Origin: Eutypella sp. D-1
Taxonomy: Eukaryota; Ascomycota; Sordariomycetes; Xylariales; Diatrypaceae
DNA: 64,000 nucleotides
Assembly: GCA_023313575.1 (NCBI GenBank)
Contig: JAJTTP010000003.1
Location: 1,178,001-1,242,000, forward strand
Direction: 5' to 3'
The position numbers and the translations under genes are program-made. Positions 12,055 through 23,315 of the stretch are shown one piece after another; the first letter of the stretch is position 1; every line of letters starts with the position of its first letter. Below the pieces are notes generated by a model. That model saw only the letters and a list, made by a program, of their open reading frames with translations, did no database searches and was not told where the DNA came from.

Positions 12055-15000
12055 ATGGAATCCCAAGTACGTAATAGTATTTCCCTCCCCCCCCTCGCCG
12101 GGGCTCGTATGTTATGTGTGTGTGTGGATATATGAGGCTCTCCTCTCTTTTTCTATATCTAATACACAAACCTAACCTCCTTTCTTCGTCCCAATGCCAG
12201 ATCGAAAGTGCCATCGAGATAGCCTGGAACCCCACATCAGACCAGTCCCTCAAGAACCAGGCCTTCGAATATCTCAACCAATTACGGAACGACCCCCAAG
12301 CCTGGCAGGTCTGCGTCTCCCTCTTCACGCGAACCCCGAAGACCTCCGAAGTCGTCCGTCTCGTCACTCTCGAAATCGTCAACAATGCTATTCAGGTCCA
12401 ATCCTTAGACCAGCAGAGTCTACTCTACCTTCGGGAAGCACTGCTCGACTATGTACGAAAAACCTATGGCTCTAATGAGCACACCCAGACCGATTCCCCT
12501 AGTCTGCAGAACAAGCTCACCCAGACTTTGACTACGCTTTTCGTGTCTCTTTACGCCCAAGGCTGGGAAACCTTCATCGATGATTTCCTAGCTCTCACGG
12601 TATTGCCCGGAAGCGATCGCAGGGATAATGTCACCGGCGTCGTTTTATATCTACGTATCCTTGGTTCTATTCACGATGAGATCGCCGATGTCATGGTCAT
12701 GCGTCAGGACACTTTAGGCAAGTTGCACAGCGAACTCAAGGACTTGATGCGGACACGGGATGTAGCAAAGATTGCGCAATCGTGGAAAGACATACTCGCC
12801 TTGTACGGAAATCAGCACGACGGTATATGTGAAATGACGCTCAAAGTCATCGGGAAATGGGTCAGCTGGATTGATATCACCTTAATCATCGGCGATGGGG
12901 TCCTTGACTTGATATTACCTCTGGCCGGACGTACCAATGAATCGGGTAACGAGGATAAGGTCCGCGATGCCGCCATAGATGCTTTTACTGAGGTCGTTGG
13001 CAAGAAGATGCGCCCAGCGGATAAAACCGAGATGATCTCGTTCCTTAACCTTAGGGACATCATATCCCAGCTCATCGCCAGCCCCCCTCTGAACGAATTT
13101 AAAGGGACACCGCGCTACGACACGGACTTGGGCGAAGCGGTCGCTAAATTAATCAATACTGTCGTGGCAGATCTCGTCAGGGTGTTGGAAGATCGGTCTA
13201 CTGATGACGCTACAAGGAGCAAAGCGTACCAACTCCTGCATGATTTCGTCCCGCTTCTTCTACGGTTCTTCTCCGACGAATTCGATGAGATATGCTCAAC
13301 CGTCATACCATCCCTCACCGATCTGCTTACCTACCTCCGCAAATTAACCGAGCTGCCCAGCCAGTTTTCAGAGGTCTTACCGCCCATCTTGGATGCCATC
13401 ATCATGAAAATGCGCTACGACGAAACTTCTTCCTGGGGTAACGAGGACGAGCAGACGGATGAAGCTGAGTTTCAGGAGCTTCGGAAAAGGTTGCAGGTGC
13501 TGCAGAAGAGCGTGGCGGCCGTCGACCAGAATCTCTATATCGAGGTTCTGAGCAATATTGTCGGGAGCACATTCCAGAGACTAGACGAGCAGGGATCTCG
13601 GATGGACTGGAGAGATCTTGATCTAGCCCTGTACGAGATGTATCTGTTTGGTGAACTCGCGATGCCCAGCCAAGGTCTGGGTACGAAGAACCAGCAGAAT
13701 ACCGCTGCTTCGGAGAGATTAATGGGCATGATGGCCAAGATGGTGGCTTCTGGTATGTCCGATATGAGAAAAACAAAAATTACCCACGTTTGCTAACACT
13801 GGTGCAGGCATCGCGAACTTCCCCCACCCCGCCATTCTCCTGCAGTATATGGAAATATGTGTCCGTTATTGCGCATTTTTCGAGAGCCAGTCCCACCTCA
13901 TCCCCCAGGTCCTGGAGAATTTCGTTCGGCTAGTACACCACGACCACGTTCGGATCCGTACACGGTCATGGTATCTATTCCACCGATTTGTCAAGCACCT
14001 GCGGTCACAGGTCGGCAACGTAGCTGAGACCATCATCCAGTCCATCAGCGACTTGCTACCTATTAAGGCAGAGGTCCCCGGCGAAGACGCGGATGATGAC
14101 ATGTCATCGGACCAAACCGACAACTCTGCCGATGCTGTCTTCTCAAGCCAGCTCTATCTTTACGAGGCTATCGGCTGTGTGTCGTCGACCGCCAGTACAC
14201 CCCCTGACAAGCAAGCGATCTACGCTCGGTTGGTGATGGACCCGTTATTTTCCGATCTTAATCAACACCGTCAGAGAGCGCAGGCTGGAGATGCGCAGGC
14301 TGTCCTCCAGATTCACCATATTATCATGGCCCTTGGCACACTAGCACACGGGTTCTCTGACTGGAGCCCTGGCGCACCCTCGACGAGTCAGCGGTCGCCG
14401 CCGGATAAGGCATTGTCAGATGAATTCGCTCGAGCTGCTGAGGTTATATTAATCGCCCTGAGCGAGCTCAACGGTTCTTCAGACATCAGGACCGCCTGCC
14501 GGTCTGCGTTCTCCCGCCTCCTGGGAGTTCTGGGTTCTGCCGTGTTACCTCAGCTTCCGCAGTGGATCGAGGGTCTCTTGTCGCAGAGTTCGTCCAAGGA
14601 CGAGATGGCTATGTTCCTGCGCCTCCTGGACCAGGTCGTCTTTGGGTTTAAGACGGAAATCTACGACGTGCTGAACCTATTACTTACGCCCCTGCTACAG
14701 AGGGTGTTCGGCGGGCTGTCCGAGCCTATTAACGGAACTGACGACGAAATCCAGCTCGCCGAACTACGGCGTGAATACTTGACGTTCATCGGCATCATCT
14801 TGAATAATGACCTCGGCGGTGTCCTTGTCTCCGAAGCCAACCAAGGCTTTTTCGAGCCCCTAATCAACTCGATAGTGTCCTTGGCTAGAGACGTGGGATC
14901 GAGCTCTGGTAACCTTCCCGCTAGCAGGCTCGCATTTGCGCAGCTCGCGAGGATGGCGGCTGTCTGGGGTGGACCAGACATCGCCAACATCTCAACCAAT

Positions 15001-15333
15001 CCGTCCGCGCCATCGGGGTCCCCCTCGCCCATCTTCCCGGGATTCGATCAGTTCATGATCGACCGCTTCCACCCGGTCTGCTGGGAGGTCATCCGCGACC
15101 CCGACTTCAAGCCCGCGTCGGACGCGCAGTCGCGGCAGGTCCTGAACGAGATCGCCGGACTCGAGCAGGTCATCTACCTGAAGACGGGCGAACGGTTCAT
15201 CGAGCATCTGCAGTCCGCGGTGTTCCCGGCGTTCGGCATCGACGGGGACGGCTTCCTGCGGTCGATGACCACGTCCACGGAGAAGAAGACCTTCGCGAAG
15301 TATCTCCAGGACACCTTGAAGACTCGACGGTAG
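12055..15333 (+). CDS. los1: tRNA exportin (exportin-T / Los1)
   Basis: Model: join(12055..12066, 12201..13752, 13808..15333), 1029 aa. The first exon is only MESQ, followed by a GTACGT donor; the second intron is GTATGT...CTAAC...GCAG. After the splice the N-terminus (IESAIEIAWNPTSDQSLKNQ, then a LNQLRNDPQAWQVC segment) is typical of exportin-T, with an exportin-1-like HEAT segment over roughly residues 90-250 and helical repeats to the end. Length fits fungal Los1 (about 1000-1030 aa). By family knowledge it binds mature tRNA with RanGTP and carries it from nucleus to cytoplasm. The C-terminal region ends KYLQDTLKTRR. Nothing is missing. Neighbours are unrelated. Confidence 0.95.
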
Positions 15334-16642
15334 AGATAGACGACCGACGGGGGGTGAGGGTGGGGCGCGACCCAGGTGCATGCCACCGCCCGCCCAGGCG
15401 GGACAGGGAAGGGATTTGCTGGGGCGTGGCTGGATGGCTGGCGGGGCGAAGCGGGGATATACCATCGCGGGTCAGAAGGCGCCCGTAGCATTGCATGTCT
15501 TGGAGTTTCTGGCTGGATTCACTTAACTACTTTTTTTATATACCTTTCCCCAACAACAACACATTTGACGGATGAACGAACCGAACCAACCACCCCCATA
15601 TAGCCCCCCCCTTTAGACAGACGAACGAAACACAAATCTAAGAAAGAAAGATAGCAAGAAAAAGACGAAAAATTTTATAGAGTAGAGAGAGCATTGTCGC
15701 TGCGCACCTTGTCGTCTTCTCCCCTTTATATACATACAGGAGCGAATGAATGTCTTGGTTGGGTTCTATTTCTGCCCCCCAAACTGGACGGATTATGCCT
15801 TCGCTTTGCAGTAGTTTTCTTTGGAGTACAACGAACAATCATTATGTAGTATAAAGCGGTAGGCTACCACAAGGTTGAATTATTAAGTTCCCAACCCATA
15901 GGTAAAAAAAAGTAAGTTTCTACAGATAGAAAAGTCTAACGAAGGTTATTGTTGCGCAGTCTTTATCTATGTGCTCCCGAAGGTAACAGGACTACATACC
16001 TAGCATACGGAGTACAGCTATTCAGGTACTGGTGTGGCAGCCCTGGATACCTAGGTAGCTAGGTATTGTGGCTTTGTCACATGTGTACCTCCCCATACAT
16101 GCCTAAGCCGGATACGTCATGCTCATGGGGACAGGTGATTGGGCCTCTATCCAATCCGAGTCCAATCCGAGGAGCTTTGTCCTACTTCCTCTAGATTTAT
16201 TACCCTTCTTTTTTAAAGTTGTAGCATATCGTAACAAGGGGGTGGCAGGTGGGTGACATTATGTATACCCTACCCACTTTCAGCCCGTGCTAGTACTTAC
16301 TTCTACCTAAGTACCTACTCTAGTACTTGCATCCTGCATCTCTTCTGCATCCTCCCTGCATCTTTCCTATACCATCAACCATCAATCACCAACCAGCCAA
16401 GCCAGCTGACCCTCGTGAAGTCCTGCCTTCAAGACTAGACCCTCAGACATTTTACTAAGTTACATTCTAAGTTGTAAATTCGTTAATCCACCCTTTAACT
16501 CATGGGGGTCTTCCATATTTTAAACACGACGGCGACCCTTGCATCATTCTCATCAACTACCTCTAGGGCTATATAACCGCTATATCTAGGGTTATATCCC
16601 GTGTTTCGAGGTAGTTGTAACCTACCTCGACGCGAAAGCATC
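15334..16642. other. Spacer between los1 and the phosphatase gene
   Basis: This is the los1 3' UTR followed by the promoter and leader of the phosphatase gene. It contains CCTAGGTAGCTAGGTA near 16050 and a CATCC/CTGCATC-rich run near 16330-16365. I see no gene. Confidence 0.6.
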
Positions 16643-18613
16643 ATGGTATGTTTCTCGGCTCTTCAGCCTTTTCAAGCTTTTCATGCTGCTGTATTGTCTA
16701 GTACGGATATGATGCTGACCTCCTCACCATTGGTACCCCTTGTCTCGTTTACAGGCCAACACCACAACACCTCTGCTTGCCAACGACCGTCGCTCCTCGG
16801 CCGATTCTAATATCAGCGACTCCGAAGAAGACATTTTGCGCGGCAGGTCCCCCGCCACCCATGCCGGACGATCGCTATTCTCTCGCATACGCGAGACTCT
16901 CCTGTTCATATGGGCTCTACTCGCCACTGCCGGCGTCCTAATCCTCGCCGTTTGGGTCTCCCACAATCAGCAAACATCTTCTGCGAAACCCAGCGGGAAG
17001 CGGAATCTCGTCTTCATGGTATCCGACGGCATGGGCCCGGCCTCTCTATCTCTGACGCGTAGCTTCAGGCAGTACACCGAGGGTCTGGATTACGGTGATA
17101 CGCTTACGTTGGACAAGCATTTCTGGGGCAGCAGTCGTACCCGCAGCAGCTCGTCACTGGTCACCGACAGCGCTGCCGGTGCCACCGCCTTCAGCTGCGG
17201 CGAGAAGAGCTACAATGGCGCCATCTCGACGCTCCCCGACTCAAGTGCCTGCGGCACGGTTCTTGAGGCTGCGAAGAAGGCTGGTTTCATGACCGGATTG
17301 GTCGTCACCACGGACATCACTGACGCTACCCCCGCCTGCTTCTCGAGCCACGTTGATATGCGATCGCAAAACGACGAGATTGCCCTTCAACAGATCGGCC
17401 AAGGGCCTCTCAACCGAGTCGTCGATCTGATGTTCGGAGGTGGGAGATGTCGCTTCCTGCCAAACGGTACCGCTGGTGGCTGTCGCAAGGATGACGTGAA
17501 TGTCGTGGACATTGCGAAGAACGACTACGGCTGGACCTACATCGACGATCGAGCCTCCTTCGACGAGTTCTGGGAGGGAAAGAAGGACGTCCCTCTACCC
17601 ATGCTGGGCCTCTTCGCCGATACCGATATCCCCTTCGAGCTAGACCGCCACCAACTCAACGACGTCTACCCTAGCCTGAGCGAGATGACCAAGACCGCAC
17701 TAAGGGCACTTGAGAAGGCCACTGAGAATAGTGACAAGGGCTTCTTCCTGATGGTGGAGGGCAGCAGGATTGACCATGCGGGCCACGGCAACGACCCATC
17801 GGCCCAAGTGCGGGAGGTCCTCGAGTACGACAAAGCCATGAAGACCGTGCTTGACTTCCTGGAAGAGAGCAAGGTGGAGGGCGTTATGGTTGCCACCAGT
17901 GATCACGAGACTGGGGGCCTCTCCATCGCTAAGCGTAAGGAACACCCTGGAATCACATTCGGGGGGGGGGGGCGTAATGATTAATGCTAACACAAATCAC
18001 AGAGCTCCATGCAGAATACCCTGAATATATATGGTACCCCGGCGTGCTGGCCAACGCGTCGTGGTCTTCCGAGCACCTCGCCCACCGCCTGCACAGGCAC
18101 GTGGCCGAGAAGCACAAGGACGGCGGCGACCACGACTACACTATCGAGGAATTGAAAGCGTGGATCAACGAGGAGCTGGTGGTCCCCGGGCTCGGGATCT
18201 CGGACGCGACCGACGAGGAGCTGACGGGGGCGGCCCGGCACCCGGCGCTGGCGCAGCCGGCATTTGCGAAGATGATTAGCGACCGCGCGCAGGTCGGCTG
18301 GAGCACGCACGGCCACTCCGCCGTCGACGTCAACATCTACAGTTCCGGCGGTCCCGGCACGGACGCTATCCGCGGCAACGTCGAAAACACCGACGTTGGC
18401 AAGTTTCTGCGCGACTACCTCGACGTCGACGTCGGTGCCGTCACCAAGGAGCTCAACGAGAAGAGATCGGCCGCCGCCGCCGCTGCCGCCGCCCCCGCAG
18501 ATGCGGATGCAGATGCCCCTCCCCCGACCGAAGAGGATCACTGGGCTGCGCACGAAGCGATGGAAGCGCATCGGCTAGAGGATACCGAGGGCATTGACGA
18601 GGTGGGCCAATAG
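16643..18613 (+). CDS. pho8: Vacuolar-type alkaline phosphatase (Pho8-like, type II membrane protein)
   Basis: Model: join(16643..16645, 16755..17934, 18003..18613), 597 aa. The first exon is only the start codon (ATG|GTATGT). The frame upstream of the acceptor at 16754 has no ATG, so the spliced start is preferred. The protein begins with a short Ser/Asp-rich cytosolic tail, then a single membrane anchor at about 49-69. Catalytic motifs are present: SDGMGP (metal Asp92), TDSAAGATA (nucleophile Ser140), EGSRIDHAGH and TSDHETGG. The second splice rebuilds AKQLHAEYPEY, as expected for the family. The C-terminal tail is Ala/Asp-rich and variable. It should hydrolyse phosphomonoesters in the vacuole lumen. 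The second intron contains a 12-G run. Confidence 0.93.
17961..17972 (+). repeat. Homopolymer of 12 G inside intron 2 of the phosphatase gene
   Basis: Twelve consecutive G lie between the donor at 17935 and the branch-like CTAAC near 17987. It is a likely length-variable site, and a common place for assembly error. Confidence 0.9.
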
Positions 18614-19585
18614 ACGCCCGAGGAACTGGCGTAACATGGCGCGAAGGGTTTTCAGGGGGGTTCTTTTTAAATTCGCATACCCACAGAGGCATATTTCAGT
18701 CACCTTATTTATCTCAGGCTTCTCTTTTGGGTGGGATATATACAATGGCGTTGCTCATCTCATCCATCCTTCTATCAAAGTTACATCAGCATATACAGTC
18801 TGGGTTTGGTCCTATATACAGCGTTTGACAGGCCTGTCTCAGGATAGGTTGGCATTGTTAAGTTAGCAAGCATTGTAAGGAAAGAAATGGTGCGATGATC
18901 GTGGTATCCTAGCCACTTAAAAATGAAGGCTATATGAGTGCTGCGCTCGTAACTAGAGACCTGCCAAGGCACCTAGATAGGCAGTCTATAACCGTTCTAC
19001 TTCCACTGCTCGAGTTTCCCAACCATTCGGGTCGTGGCATGCACCCTACCTACTCAAGTGTTCAGTCGCCATAGACAGCAACTGGATCAAGGTTTTGTTT
19101 CTCTTGCTATGTAGTACCTGGAAATGGTGGCACCGAAAGTCTCGGTTCGTTAGTATCCAATATCCACGGCATAACGACGAATTACTATCCTACTATGATC
19201 AGGTATACTTCCAAATAGGGTTGGCGGCGGGGGAGAAGCCTGACATCAATGTTTGCAGATTGTGCGAAGGACTTTAGTAGGAATTCAGTGGGCTCCGATC
19301 ATGTTGTAGGTGGTAGACGTTTCATTGAACATATCTATCCTCTATATTTTACCAGCTAGCATCACTGCCAATAGGACATCGCTCGGTAAAGCTAACATAC
19401 TTCTGTGATATTGGAAGAATCCATGAACATATATTTGGTACTTACCGGCTGCGGAGCTTACAACCGGCGTACTCCTTAGAGCCTCCGCCAACCGCGGTCT
19501 ATTTGTTGAACAACATTCCCAATTCCAAGATTCGTCAACAGATCTAAGCGCAAATACAGGAGAGGGCCAGAGAGGAAGAGGGCCC
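18614..19585. other. Convergent spacer
   Basis: The 3' flanks of the phosphatase gene (plus) and tyr1 (minus) meet here. I see no gene and no clear repeat. Confidence 0.6.
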
Positions 19586-21575
19586 TCAATCCTTCGTGCT
19601 CTCCAGCACGGCCTTGACCATGGCGGAGCCGACCTTCACGGCATCGGCGAAGCGGGGTTCGAAGAAGCGCTGGGTGACGACGAAGCGCTCGCGCCAGGTG
19701 TCGAAGTGGCCGAGGCCGACGCACTCGGCCCAGCCGCGGGCGGCGAAGGTGAATTCGAGGTCCTCGGCGCGGAAGGTGTGGTCGGAGACGGCGATGCGCA
19801 GCGCCTCGTCCAATCGCTCCCGGCTGCGGAACAGATGCTCCGTCACGCCCAGCCACAGCCGGAACAGCGGCGTGCTGCAGATCATGTGGTCGTACGGCAC
19901 CGTGCCCAGCGCGCTCCAGCAGTCCACCATCGCCAGCAGGCTCAGGTGGTTGTTCGGCACCGCCGCTCCTCCCCCCTCCGTCGGCGCCGGCGGCCCGCCG
20001 CTGCTGCCGCGGACGCTGAACTGCTCGAGCACGCGGTCGTCCAGCAGCGGCGCCGCGGCCCACCGGCTAGGGTGACCGGCGTCGCCGCCGAAGACGCGCT
20101 CGCGCGCGCGGTAGACGCGGTCGCGGAGCTCGGCCTCATGGCCCGCGATCATGAGCTTGTAGAGCTCGGTGACGGAGCGGGCGTACTGGGCGATCTGGGC
20201 GCGGGCCTCGGGGTTGAGGATCGCGAGCCCCGCGTACACGTGCCACTTCTGGTTGTAAATGCGCATCGTGAGGTTGATCTTGACGTTCTCCACGCCCCCG
20301 ACGTAGCGCCCGCCCTCCCAGGGAAACTGCTCCGACGCGTGCCACGCCTTGCCCATGCTCAAGAACGCCGCGTGCGTCACCGCCTGCGTGTCCGCCGTGA
20401 TCCGGTCGTGCTCCCGCGCCGTCAGATACACGTACTTCGACCGCAGACACCGCAGTACCGCCTCCACTTTCGCAAGCGATGCATCCGAGGCGCGGTGCTT
20501 GATCAGGACCTTCGGAAATGGGTATCGGACGTCAGTACGGGATACGAAGGCCGGAAAGGACTCGGACATGATGGCGACTCACCAGGGGTTGATCTTTCGA
20601 ATCGACTCCCGGGCCGTGGAGGGAGTGGCAGGAGACGATGTCCGCGTCCGCCGGGAGGTGATCCTCAAAGGCCTTGATCTCAGGGTCCTTGCAGGACGTC
20701 TGGCCGCCGACGATGGCATTCAGTTTCGTTGCTGCGCCGGGTTCAGACCGTTAGATTAGAAACAGGCGGGGCAGCAGGACGCAAAGGGTTACAAATTTCA
20801 CGGGCGCTTCATACAGGGGCCATACTCGGCCACGACGCGGTCGATGGCGGCGGCCTCTACGCTGTAGATGATGTAGTCACTGGCGCGGGACACGAGGTGG
20901 CCATTTCGGAGAATTTGTACATTGGTCTAGATACATCCTCAGCATATTGCTTTCTTCTGAGATAATGGGCGGCTACGAGAGTATGTACCCTGCTCGCGAA
21001 CTCCTGGCAGAGGCCGTCGTAGTACTCCTCCCTATCGCAGGCCATGATGCTACGGAAACGGGGCGGGTCAGTCACGCCGGGTCAAAGATCAACATCGCAC
21101 TTCGAGTACGTAACCTATGGGTCGGGCATTAGCATCAAAGCCATATAAAGACTGGGTTTGTACGTTGAGGATAATAGGTAAGAGGTGGATGCTTCAGACA
21201 AAATTAAAAAAGGTAGCTGAGAGTTGACATCATGGAAAGCCAACGACCAGCCGGGAACCAGAATGGCCCGAATCCAGCCGATCGAAGGCAATACTCGAGC
21301 CAAATGCACTCAAGTCATCATTGCAAACAAGGGGACGATGAGATTGGGACAGTTGTGAGGGAAAGAATGTGTATAAAACGTACCATTATTTTTGTTATTG
21401 TCGATAGACCGGAGTGTATGAGTCGTGCAGAATGGGTAGACGGGATCAATTACCTCCAGCCGGCATCGCTGAGCCGCTTTGCGTACATCTTCCCCATGTC
21501 GCCCATGCCGATGATACCTACGACGAAGCCCTCCATTCCTGGAGGAATATCCGTCCTTGTGGGAGTCGACGCCAT
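19586..21575 (-). CDS. tyr1: Prephenate dehydrogenase (NADP+), tyrosine biosynthesis
   Basis: Model: complement(join(19586..20509, 20583..20731, 20815..20926, 20989..21049, 21454..21575)), 455 aa; every phase closes. Exon 1 carries the Rossmann motif GIIGMGDMG (about 20-28). The spliced central part contains the family signatures ACDREEYYDG, ASDYIIYSVEA, IVGGQTSCKDPEI and SCHSLHGPGV. The last exon carries the helical dimerisation domain with REHDRITADTQAVTHAAF. It converts prephenate to 4-hydroxyphenylpyruvate, the last step before transamination to tyrosine. Length fits fungal Tyr1 (about 450 aa). The first intron (404 nt) is long for this genome and the donor after exon 2 (GTACAT) is weak, so that junction is the least certain. 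Confidence 0.93.
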
Positions 21576-22074
21576 GCTTTTTTCTTTTGCTAGATCTGAA
21601 GAAAGAGTGAGTGCTACGGAGGGACGGGAAACCTGTGATTCCTCATCCGTTCCGACGACGACTATTTAATCTTTCTAGAGATGACGCCAGCACCTGAGTC
21701 ACATCCTTAAAGCCGGCTCACGTCCGTATTTGCCCTGCTCTTTGGGTAACAAGACGCGATCTCTGACAGAAACTTTGTGTGGGAGAAGAGAAAGTTTGGA
21801 GGAGAAAGGGAAAGAAGAAATTTAATGGTAGGTCGGATAGCAGAAAAGTGGATCTGTGCAAAAAGTTGCGAGTGGAGCTATCCGAGATACGCTAACTAGA
21901 AACTGATAAGGCATAATCTGGAACTGTGGCTGGACTTTAGGTTGCTGGCTAGGTACAAAGTACTTCGAGCCACACTTCGGCCATTCTCCCCCGGCTAACT
22001 CAACTTTGGAACCTATTAGATGTATTTAAAGCTTCAGAAACCCGGTATGAGGATAAGGGCGAACCGAATAGAAA
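21576..22074. other. Divergent promoter region between tyr1 and the RCC1-repeat gene
   Basis: About 500 bp shared by two genes transcribed away from each other. It is purine-rich near 21770-21830. I cannot name specific factor sites. Confidence 0.55.
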
Positions 22075-23187
22075 ATGGAAGGTCTCTTCGCCCTTGGCTC
22101 CAACGGCTCCGGCCAGCTGGGGATCGGGCACAAGGAGGATGTTTCAGTGCCGAAGCAGGTGTTGTTCGAGCACCACCCAGCGGCCGGCGACGAGATCGCC
22201 CAGGTTGTCGCGGGGGGGAACCACACTATCCTGGTCACGCGGTCCGGGAAGGCTCACTGGAGCGGCGATCCCTCTAGTGGCGCCTGCGGCGTCGTGACTG
22301 GCATCAGTGACGCTGACCCCCCAAAATTCCGCGAGGTCGCACTCTCGACTACAGAGTCGGATCATCCCTCCGGCTTCGTCGTCCACGCCGCTTGCACGTG
22401 GGACTCCTCGGTGTTCGTGCTGCGCGACCCCGAGGGCAAGGCCACGAGGGTCTACACCTGCGGCGGTGGGAGCGCACAGGAGTCCGCGCCCAGCCTCTTG
22501 GTCGATTTCCCGCCAGCCGGGTCGGAGATCAGGGGTCTCGCGGCTGGCTTCCGCCATGTGGTCGCGGTCTTAGATAACGGCACTGTCTACGGCTGGGGAA
22601 ACGGCCGCAGGGGCCAGCTGGGGGTTCTGGAAGGGGACGCAGCCGACGCGGGGAGTGTTGTGCGGCGTCCAGTTCAGATCCAGGGATTACCGTTCCCAGT
22701 CTTCGGCGCTGCTTGTTGTCAGTACGCGACGTGTCTGATGGCCGAGCCCGGCGACGGCCGGGTCCATGTGCTCGGCGCAGACAAGTGGGCTCTTCGGAGT
22801 GACGCGCCCCCCGCCGTGCCCAATTGGAAGACCCTTACCGCCGGCTGGGGAGGTGTCTATGTCCTGAAGTACGACGGCGTGCTGGAGGCATGGGGCCGGG
22901 GCGATCATGGCCAGCTGCCCCCACCCGGCATACCGCGGATAGATGCTGTCGCGGCAGGGAGCGAGCACGTTGTGGCGCGCACTGATGCGGGCGATGTCGT
23001 GTCGTGGGGGTGGGGTGAACACGGAAACTGCGGACCGCAGACCGATGGCACATCCGGCGACGTCAAGGGGAGGTGGAACGTCGTGGCATCACTGGGAAAT
23101 CTCTCGGAGGGTTCAGAGATCACTCTCATCGGGGCGGGATGTGCAACTAGCTGGATTAATATCAAGGCAGACGGTATTTTCCTCTGA
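22075..23187 (+). CDS. RCC1-repeat (beta-propeller) protein
   Basis: A single-exon frame of 370 aa from ATG at 22075. RCC1-type blades are visible from the start: LFALGSNGSGQLGIGH at 4-19, VVAGGNHTILVTRSG, GLAAGFRHVVAVLDNGTVYGWGNGRRGQLG in mid-protein, GVLEAWGRGDHGQLP, and VAAGSEHVVARTDAGDVVSWGWGEHGNCG near the end. The recurring GxGxxGQLG and AAGxxHxxA pattern is diagnostic of the fold, and the length fits a complete propeller. RCC1 proteins can be Ran exchange factors or scaffolds. This small single-propeller form lacks the N-terminal nuclear tail of true RCC1, so a specific GEF role is not supported. It sits between tyr1 and rad9. Confidence 0.88.
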   Translation: MEGLFALGSNGSGQLGIGHKEDVSVPKQVLFEHHPAAGDEIAQVVAGGNHTILVTRSGKAHWSGDPSSGACGVVTGISDADPPKFREVALSTTESDHPSGFVVHAACTWDSSVFVLRDPEGKATRVYTCGGGSAQESAPSLLVDFPPAGSEIRGLAAGFRHVVAVLDNGTVYGWGNGRRGQLGVLEGDAADAGSVVRRPVQIQGLPFPVFGAACCQYATCLMAEPGDGRVHVLGADKWALRSDAPPAVPNWKTLTAGWGGVYVLKYDGVLEAWGRGDHGQLPPPGIPRIDAVAAGSEHVVARTDAGDVVSWGWGEHGNCGPQTDGTSGDVKGRWNVVASLGNLSEGSEITLIGAGCATSWINIKADGIFL

Positions 23188-23315
23188 ACGCCTGGCATTA
23201 CATAACCGTATCTCCCGAAATAACTACCCGAAGCGATATACCAGCCAACTCAGCCCCGTTTATAATTATGTGCTCAGATTCTCAGCATAGCGGAATGTTT
23301 ACATGTTTACCCCTT

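Noticed and set aside
17987..18571. A 194-codon minus-strand frame
   Set aside because: Antisense to the phosphatase C-terminal exon, with a Val/Asp/Gly-rich shadow composition.
19706..20677. A 323-codon plus-strand frame
   Set aside because: It is exactly antisense to the tyr1 last exons. Its Arg/Ala/Val-rich translation is a GC-driven shadow.
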